Shown: piece after piece, positions 56,886 to 64,000 of the stretch | How the letters are laid out: each line of letters starts with the position of its first letter | Position numbering within the stretch: position 1 is the first letter of the stretch | From: Ahaetulla prasina | Lineage: Eukaryota; Chordata; Lepidosauria; Squamata; Colubridae | Direction: 5' to 3' | DNA length: 64,000 nucleotides | Assembly: GCF_028640845.1 (NCBI RefSeq) | Contig: NC_080548.1 | Location: 9,666,314-9,730,313, forward strand | Notes under the pieces: generated by a model | Seen by the model: only the letters and a program-made list of their open reading frames with translations | Told to the model about the DNA's origin: nothing | The model's database searches: none | Made by a program: the position numbers and the translations under genes

Positions 56886-58890
56886 TAACAGAGCTGGCAG
56901 GGACCTTGTAGGTCAGTGGTAGTCAGCCTGGTCCATACTGCCCACTAGTGGGTGTTCCAGCTTTCATGGTGGGCGGTAGAGGTTTTGTCCGATACTGAAG
57001 CACTTTCCTTTTTTTTTAGTTTAAAACATTTTTTAAAAATGTTCATAGCATTATTTAAAAACATTTTCATTAGGTTTTCATAAAATTCCCCGTGACAATT
57101 TAAATTTCTGAAAATATACTATTTGTATCGCCCGCGCATAAGTTTAGTTCACGTTACATAAGTGAAACTAAATGGCTGCAAACAAAAGAGCCTCATCCCA
57201 GAATAGCTCGCGCATCTCCCCCCACACCACCCAACTGTAACAGACAAGCAGTGCTGGTAGCCGGCGCCCCCACCCCCAAAAACCAATCCACGATGCACGA
57301 GAGGCATGCACAGACGATGATACATGGCGTATTATTGTGGAACCGGTGGGTGGTTAGAAAATTTTCCTACTAACAGAGATACAAAAGTCGACGGTAGGTA
57401 TAAAGAGGTTGACTACCGTTGTTGTAGGTCATCTAATTCAAACCCGTCCCCCAGCCCAAGCAGACCCTACACCATTTCTGACAGATGGCAGTCCAGTCTC
57501 TTCTTGAAAGCTTCCAGCGATGAAGTTCCGACAACTTCCGAAGGCAACTTCTGTTCCATTGGTTGATTGTTCTCACTGTCAGAAAGTTCCTCCTTATTTC
57601 CTGGTTGTTGTTCAGTTTCCATCCATTATTCTTTGTCTGGCCTTCAGGTGCTTTGGAAAATAGCTTAATCCACTCCTCTCTTTGGCAGCCCCTCAAATAT
57701 TAAAACACTGCTATCATGTCTCCCCTGCTCCTTCTCTTCACTAGACTAGCCATGCCCAGTTCCTGCAACCGTTCTTCATATATTTTAATCTCCAGTCCCC
57801 TAATAATCCTGGTTGCTCTCCTCTGCACTTTTTCTAGAGTCTCAACATCTTTTTTATAGTGTGGTGACCCAAACTGGATGCAATACTCTAGGTGTGGTCT
57901 TACTAAGGCTTTATAGAGTGGTATTAGTACCTCACCTGATCTTGATCGTATCCCTCTGTTAATGCAACTTAGGACTGCATTGGCTTTTTGGCTGCCGCCA
58001 CATGCTGTTGGCTCATATTTAATTGGTTGTCCACTAAGACTTCAAAATCCCTCTCACAGTTACTGCTAGTAAACCTAGTTTCACCCAGTCTATAAGTGTA
58101 CTTTTGGTTTTTCTTGGTTAAGTGTAAGACTTTACTTTTCTCTACACTGAATTTCATTTTGTTAGATAGGGCCCAGTGTTCAAGTCTGTCAAGATCCCTC
58201 TGGATCTTGAGCCCATCATCTAGGGTGTTGGCTATTCCTGCCAGTTTAGTATCACCCTCATCTAAATCATACTGGGCCTAAGACAGAACCATACAGTACC
58301 CCACTGCTTACCTCCTTCCATGTAAACATAGTACCATTAAGGACTACTCGTTGAGTACAGTTTGTCAATCAGTTACAAATCTATCTGATGGTGATGCTAT
58401 CTATCCCACTTTTTTCTAGCTTAGGAAGAAGTAGGTTGTGGTCATGCCTTGCTGAAGTCTAAGTATATTATGTCCACAGTATTTCACGGGTCTACTAATT
58501 TAGTCACTATATTGAAAAATGAAATAAGATTGGTTTAGCATGATGTTTTTAACAAACCCATGCTGACTTCTAATTACTTGATGTTGGCAGATCTGTTTTT
58601 TTTATTGTTATTATTTTTTCCAGTATCTTCCTGGGTATTGATGTTAGGCTGTTGGTCTATGTTTTGTTTTGTTTTTCCTTTTTGAAGATGGGAACCACAT
58701 CAGCTCTTTTCCAGTCCTCTGGTAGTTCCCTGGTGCTCCAGGACTTTTGAAAGATGTGGTACAGTGGTTCTGAGATAGCATCTGCCAGCTCCCATAGAAC
58801 TCTGGGATGTAATCCATCAGGTCCTGGTGATTCATATTCATCAAGATCAGACAGATGTTCTCTTACTATTTTTTTTGGGCTTATTTTAAC
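56886..58890 (-). mobile_element. CR1 LINE, longest copy, interrupted near its 3' tip
   Basis: The tip at 56886-56913 continues at 57422 and the body extends to about 58890, roughly 1.5 kb of element. Readable - strand pieces include MKFSVEKSKVLHL, ERDFEVLVDNQLNMSQQ, INQWNRSCLRKL and GKELMWFPSSKR. Many stops and frameshifts. Confidence 0.9.
56914..57421 (+). mobile_element. hAT-like element (CAGTGGTAGTCA family), 508 bases
   Basis: Starts CAGTGGTAGTCAGCCTGG and ends GAGGTTGACTACCGTTG. A perfect 8-base duplication, ttgtaggt, flanks it in the CR1 copy. No transposase frame. Confidence 0.92.
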
Positions 58891-58987
58891 TTTTATTTAT
58901 AAATGCTTATCATAGGATTGTGGAAGATCACTCAGTTATATTTCTATGTTTGTTACTATCCTGAATGAGTTACACTTCAGAGATATA

Positions 58988-59278
58988 CTTACAGGTAGCC
59001 CGTAAGTTATGACTGCAATAGTCGTAAGTAATAATGGTCATAGAACAGATTGGTCACATGACCGATCCAATTTTATAATCTTTTTTTTTCTGCAGTTTTT
59101 GGCAAAACCGAACTGCAGTCAGATGACTATGAGACAGCAAACAGCTGTAAGTGCAATTACTTGATCATGAGGGTGGGGGGGGCGCAATGATTGGAACTTC
59201 AGGTCCCTCTTTTCAGGTTGGTCATAATTTTGAATGGTCACTAAGCAACCAATCGTAAATTGAGGATTAACTGCATTA
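58988..59278 (+). mobile_element. Divergent inverted-repeat element, CAGGTAGCCCGTAAGTTATG type
   Basis: Left CTTACAGGTAGCCCGTAAG, inner GGTCACATGACCGATCC and GGTCATAATTTTGAATGG, right CGTAAATTGAGGATTAACTG. Related in layout to 12797 and 14983. Confidence 0.55.
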
Positions 59279-59837
59279 GTTCAATCTGGCTTTTGCATAT
59301 CTTAAAGATGTGCCAATCATTACTTCTGCAAAAGGGCAACGACTCAGCTAGATCTGGATTATTTGAAGCAGGCTCGGAGCTTGGATTATTTTTTCCAAAG
59401 CTCTCCTTCAATTTGATGAAAAGGTATTTGCTTTCCTTTTTTTTTCCAAACGAGAAAAGACTTCTAGTGTCATTCTCCCCCAGAAGAATGGAGACTGGCA
59501 ACCTTGCTCTTGTTTAGTGTCATGTGATGGCTGTGAATGGATTCCTTTTCACTGAACCAACCTCTGTTCAAAGATCTCAGCCTCCTCCTTCCACATCTTG
59601 CAAGAAAAAGCATCCACAAAGCATTTTTTTCCAGTTGGCAATGTGGGGAGCACTAGATGGGCAAGTCACAGAAAACAACAGGACTGGCACTAACCTTCTC
59701 TGCTGGTTCCAGCAAAAAGATCACCTCAAAAGGACCAGTGAGAGAAATCCAAAAGAAATTCTTGGAAGCACCAAGTTCTTCCATGGTGAAAGGATCAACA
59801 GGTGACATCACTATTGCCCAGGGGATGCCCACTTGAA
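59279..59837. other. Unassigned sequence
   Basis: No gene or repeat recognised; the 93-aa frame at 59524-59805 has no recognisable pattern. Confidence 0.4.
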
Positions 59838-60035
59838 GCTCTTTTCATGTCCCCAATAATGAGCCCACCAAAGTGGTACCTATTTATCTAGTCACGAGTA
59901 CATGTTTTTGAACATGGAGCAAATGACAGGAGCTTGCCCTGACACACGGCAGCACTCAGGCTTCAAACGTGGGCTTGCCAATTGTCAACCCAGTGTCCTA
60001 ACTACCTGAGCCACCATGGTTCGCTCAACCTCCCC
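59838..60035 (-). mobile_element. tRNA-derived SINE, long type, partial
   Basis: It has CCCACCAAAGTGGTACC, CTTCAAACGTGGGC (B-box region in reverse) and CTACCTGAGCCACCATGG (head), and shares its order with 4757-5095. Confidence 0.6.
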
Positions 60036-60157
60036 TGAAAGTAAGGTAGAAAAGCAGAAACCGATTTGTAGGAGAACATAAACCAAAGCTTGGTTTCAAA
60101 GCAGAGCTTAAAAACAAAGTGTTCCCTAAAGATACCTCACACATTCCATATTTGGGC

Positions 60158-60420
60158 CTCTGGTGGCTCTACAGACTAATGCAGTCTGTTATTAACACAG
60201 TTGCTTGCAATTACTGCAGGTTCTAGTCCCACCAGGCCCAAGGTTGACTCAGCCTTCCATCCTTTATAAGGTAGGTAAAATGAGGACCCAGATTGTTGGG
60301 GGCAATAAAAGTTGACTTTGTATATAATATACAAATGGATGAGACTATTGCTTAACACAATGTAAGCCGCCCTGAGTCTTCGGAGAAGGGCGGGATATAA
60401 ATTCAAATAAAATTAAAAAA
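60158..60420 (+). mobile_element. tRNA-derived SINE with a CR1/L3-type tail
   Basis: Same composition as 39961-40219: TGGTGGCTCTACAGACTAA head, GGTTCTAGTCC B box at 60220-60230, GGTTGACTCAGCCTTCC body, GCCGCCCTGAGTCTTCGG tail and a terminal A-rich run. Confidence 0.85.
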
Positions 60421-61721
60421 AATATTTGACACAATTCTAGCCCTAACCATTCTCAGGGAGAGACCTGAGATGCTCAGAATCTAAAGACCCTTTATCTTTG
60501 CTCAGGCTGAGAAGCAGAGAATACAAATCTTCTAATCTTCATGCTGGGTGATCAACTCTACCCTCAGCCCCCTTTCTGGAAGGATCCCACGGAAATGTGT
60601 CTGGAGGGAGCGACAATGTCAGGATGTTACCCAGCAATTCTTGAGCGAGTCTTCCTTTAACTGGGATGTTCACACACATTTGTCAGTGGCTCTTGGCATT
60701 GGCACAGCCAGTCCTTTGGGCTCCTGATTGTCTGAGACGACCTCGGTCACCGCTGTGTTATATTTAACCTGATTCTTCGGTGGCAATGAAAGGGAATTGT
60801 TTGGGACCTTCACTTTCCTGGAATGTCAATTGTTGGAAAAGACTTGATAAAGGCCAACACAATAAGAGGCCCTGGGGTGCAGCTTTCTCCAGAGAAAAGG
60901 GGGATAAGAGAGGGAAGGGTGGGAATAATTTTGAAATCTCCTTCCATGGTCCCAATACCCACAAGTACGGGGTAGTCCTGTGGAAGGATGAATGTATACA
61001 TTTCGGTTTGCTGATTTCGGGATACTTGATTAAGTTCAATTGCTTTCACTTTCACGGCTCTGCAAGTCTATGCAGCCTGTTTGTTAAAGGTGAGAATCTT
61101 ATAAATTCTTCACAAGAATTTTGACGGATGTGTCTTTTTTTTGTATCTTTGCAAATAAATCATCCTGATATGTTGCATCTCTATGCATTTAAACAGGTTT
61201 TTTTTTTTCTCATGTGCTTTTTAAAAAGGGAGCGTTGCAAATTGCTTTACAAAATTCATAGAAGTGTATATTTCAGGAAAGTTCACATTTAATTGCATGT
61301 AAAACCATTTTCTCTCCCATCCTTGGCTAATGATGCCTTTGTCTGAATCCACAGTCAGGCCTTTGCTCTTCACGGACCCCTGCAGTTTCTCCTTCGCTTA
61401 AACTGAATTTCAAAACTGACCTTTCTGAAAATCCAAATGTAACCGTTCTATCTACGCCTTTTCTTAGTAGTTCAATATCTGGAATAACAAATGAGGAACT
61501 GCATGGCAACCAGTGTCCAGGAGAGACATAGGTCTGATTGCATCTGAAAGTCAAAGAATTCCATCCTGAGAAAATAAAAGGAATATTTTTTTTCCTGAGA
61601 CAATGATCTGGTCTTAATCGCTTAAAGGATTGTCCTTGCAATCTTTCGTTCTAACCATTGCTATAATAGAGACTTTGCCTTCACATTTGTAATGTTTAGT
61701 GTGTGTGTGTGTAAGTGTGTT
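60421..61721. other. Unassigned intergenic sequence
   Basis: No gene and no recognised repeat in about 1.3 kb. Opposite-strand frames at 60764-61124 and 61327-61641 are not protein-like. Confidence 0.4.
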
Positions 61722-62126
61722 TGTGTAGGTAGTCTTTGACTTATGACCACAACTGGAACAGAATTTCAGTTGCTAAGTGATGTGGTCCTTAAACACATCA
61801 TCACATGACCAGAGCTGATTTTTACCCTGTTTACTGTGGTTGTTAAGCAAATCACACAGTTGTTAAGCAAATCCGGCTTCCTCAATTAACTTTGCTTGTC
61901 AGAAGCTGGCTGGGATCTGTGAATTTGTAATCAGATGAACGCAAGACACTGCAACCATTGTGTATGCAAGCCAGCTGCCAAGCATCTGAATTTGATCCCA
62001 TGACCACAGGGGAGGTGCAACAATGGAAACTTTGAGGATGGGTCACAAGTCACTTTTTTTGAAACTGTTATAACTTTGAACCATCATCAAATGAATAGTC
62101 ATAAGTTAAAAATATTTATTTAGGTA
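61722..62126 (+). mobile_element. Inverted-repeat element, CAGGTAGTCCTTGACTTA family
   Basis: Starts GTGTAGGTAGTCTTTGACTT, inner AACTTTGCTTGTCAGAAG and GGTCACAAGTCACTTTTTTT, right end GAATAGTCATAAGTTAAAAA (decayed). About 400 bases, close to full length. Confidence 0.75.
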
Positions 62127-62204
62127 TGTATTTATTTATATCAGTTGCATTACTCCAAGAAGATATGAAGAACAAAATCAGGAACTTTTTTCTAGCTTGC
62201 TTTC

Positions 62205-62290
62205 CTCCTTCCTTCCTTCCTTCCTTCCTTCCTTCCTTCCTTCCTTCCTTCCTTCCTTCCTTCCCTCCCTCCCTCCCTCCCTCCCTTTCT
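62205..62290 (+). repeat. CCTT and CCCT repeat
   Basis: (CCTT)n then (CCCT)n, about 85 bases. Confidence 0.95.
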
Positions 62291-62630
62291 TTCTTTTACT
62301 CTCCCTGGAAAAACCCTGGAAATTGGTTTGTGCCACATCACATCACCGATCCTCTTTGCTTAGTATTGTCTACATAGCTTCCTCAACCACATATTCTCCA
62401 AAATCAGTTTGGCCTATGTGGGTTATGAATTACTTGACCCAAAGCCCAAGATCTAGACATGGTCACCCTTGACAAGTCCACCCTCAGCCATAAACAACCA
62501 GACATAAGGTTGTCGGCATAAACAACCAGACCCACACGTGTAGAGTTCAACCCAGCTCCTTTTTTATTCCTTGCCTATAGTACTGAAATCTCCACAGACT
62601 GGCAGCTTTCGTATGAGAAGGACTAGTTAA
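62291..62630. other. Unassigned sequence
   Basis: No gene or recognised repeat. Confidence 0.4.
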
Positions 62631-62783
62631 CAGTGGTGGGTTGCTACCGGTTTGCCCCAGATCAGGCGAACTGATAGCGGTGGTGACGGGAGGCTCCGCC
62701 CATCTCTGCCCATGCGCAGAAGCAGCGCACACACGAGCGCCCACAAGCGAACCAGTAGCGGCCAAAATTGAAACCCACTACTG
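62631..62783 (+). mobile_element. hAT-like MITE (GGTGGGTTTC family), short type
   Basis: Ends CAGTGGTGGGTTGC and GAAACCCACTACTG. A perfect 8-base duplication, ctagttaa, flanks it. Confidence 0.92.
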
Positions 62784-63669
62784 CTAGTTAAGGCTCAAAG
62801 GCATTGGGGGGTGGGTCAGACTATGCTCTCTTGTGTTTACATAAAGGAGTGCATGTTAATTCCCCATTTGAACCTTCTTCTGATTGGGATGGTTCCTCTT
62901 CAACATCAGGGAACATTAAATGCTCTCTTGCTCTCTCCCTCTGATCATTCTGACTCATCGGGTAGTTGCTATGAAGAGGAAAAGGTGAAATGAAATCTCC
63001 ATGTCAGCTGTCTTAAAACTCCTTGAGAAAAGATGAAATATAAACCTAACAACTCAATAAACACATTTGAACTGCATCAGGCAGCAAGAGAGTTTAACTA
63101 AATTAGCCAGCAACTGGTTCCAACAATAATTCCTGACTCCTTTCCTTTTCTCTCCCTTTATTTACTCCAACCAAGCATAAAAGATGGACTAAACTGATTA
63201 TCCCTTCTCCCCTTAAATGTAAAGGGCCTGAATGTTCCTGTGCAATCTAATAAACTCTGACTACTTTAAGCTACGTGACATACTGGCCTCCCATTGCAAG
63301 GCATCTCTCTCCTCTAAGACATGGCAGGCGACGCACCATGAAGGCTGCCTGGAGTGGATCATAAGCTTAGTGGCAGAGCATGATGCTCCTCAGGAAGAAG
63401 TCCAGGAAGAGCCCATGAGAAGACTAACCTCCATGCTGTCAAGTGCTGGGGAAATCAGGAGATTCAGGCAGTTCAAATGAATATCAAAATTTATTTCAAG
63501 CTCAGGCATTCAGGGTGGGCTGGACTCATGGCTTATGACACATTTGACCCCTCCTTTAGGCTCAGCCTGGGTATTCTTCTACACATGCCACCCTTGCCAT
63601 CCATGCCAGTCACTAATTCTGACCATCCCTGACCCAACAGGAAGCCCCAGACAATAAAACAAGACATTG
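62784..63669. other. Unassigned sequence
   Basis: No gene recognised; the 82-aa frame at 63232-63480 lacks support and may be inside an old repeat. Confidence 0.4.
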
Positions 63670-63819
63670 CTTAAGCCGGAAGTCTCCACTCTTGGCAACT
63701 TTAAGACTTGTGGACTTCAACTCCCAGAATTCCTCAGCCAGCAAAGCTGGCTGAGGAATTCTGGGAGTTGAAGTCCACAAGTCTTAAAGTTGCCAAGGGT
63801 GGAGACCTCGGCTTAAGCC
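63670..63819. mobile_element. hAT-like foldback element, near-perfect hairpin with target duplication
   Basis: The element 63678-63811 has arms of about 65 bases around a three-base loop at 63743-63745. It is flanked by the perfect 8-mer cttaagcc (63670-63677 and 63812-63819). The inner 50 bases of each arm are almost identical. Confidence 0.92.
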
Positions 63820-64000
63820 ATGTGTGTTCAATCTTGGCAACTTTGAGACATGTGGCTTTACAGCGGTAGTATTATGTATGTTTAAACAATATGAAATAAT
63901 TAAAGATTATAATTTGATATAAATGTGTATTACTACTAGAAATATATAAGCTGGATGAATGTGATAACTATGATTAATAATACGATTTTATCTGTACCAT

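Noticed and set aside
62126..62472. Two frames rich in FLPS repeats
   Set aside because: Translation of the CCTT/CCCT repeat.

Overview
The window looks like nuclear DNA of a squamate reptile, most likely an advanced (colubroid) snake. The basis is its repeat content: Sauria-type tRNA SINEs, CR1/L3-like LINE 3' ends, CR1 3' ends running into AATAG pentanucleotide arrays, L1 tails, and many hAT-like and other inverted-repeat elements. The species call is inference; the repeats themselves are seen directly.

Two genes are clear, both connexins on the + strand and each with its coding region in one exon. GJB3 (connexin-31 type, 267 aa) lies at 713-1516 and GJA4 (connexin-37 type, 350 aa) at 26120-27172. 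Their order and orientation match the GJB3-GJA4 pair known from other vertebrates. Both products form gap-junction channels. A 94-bp, 89 percent identical copy of part of the GJA4 C-tail coding sequence lies about 2 kb downstream at 28893-28986.

A third, unrecognised multi-exon candidate lies at 36044-38892. Six of its exons join in one frame to a stop codon, with good splice sites. It faintly resembles a maestro HEAT-like (MROH) repeat protein.

The rest is mostly transposon sequence. 1-620 is an L1 tail; 713-3050 is GJB3 and its 3' UTR; 3237-3690 is a GGAA tract; 4.2-12 kb holds nested CR1, SINE and hAT copies; 12-25.4 kb holds more CR1, microsatellites and inverted-repeat elements; 25.4-29.4 kb is GJA4; 29.5-42.5 kb holds repeats plus the multi-exon candidate; 42.5-64 kb is repeat-rich without a recognised gene.

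The most notable structure is at 33786-42494. Two hAT copies in the same orientation (33911-34185 and 41651-41939) have exchanged target-site duplications. The outer flanks match each other and are the two halves of one inverted-repeat element. The inner flanks match each other and are the two halves of one LTR-like repeat, in swapped order. The 7.5-kb block between them, which holds the multi-exon candidate, therefore looks circularly permuted, as expected if a circular DNA had integrated by recombination between hAT copies.
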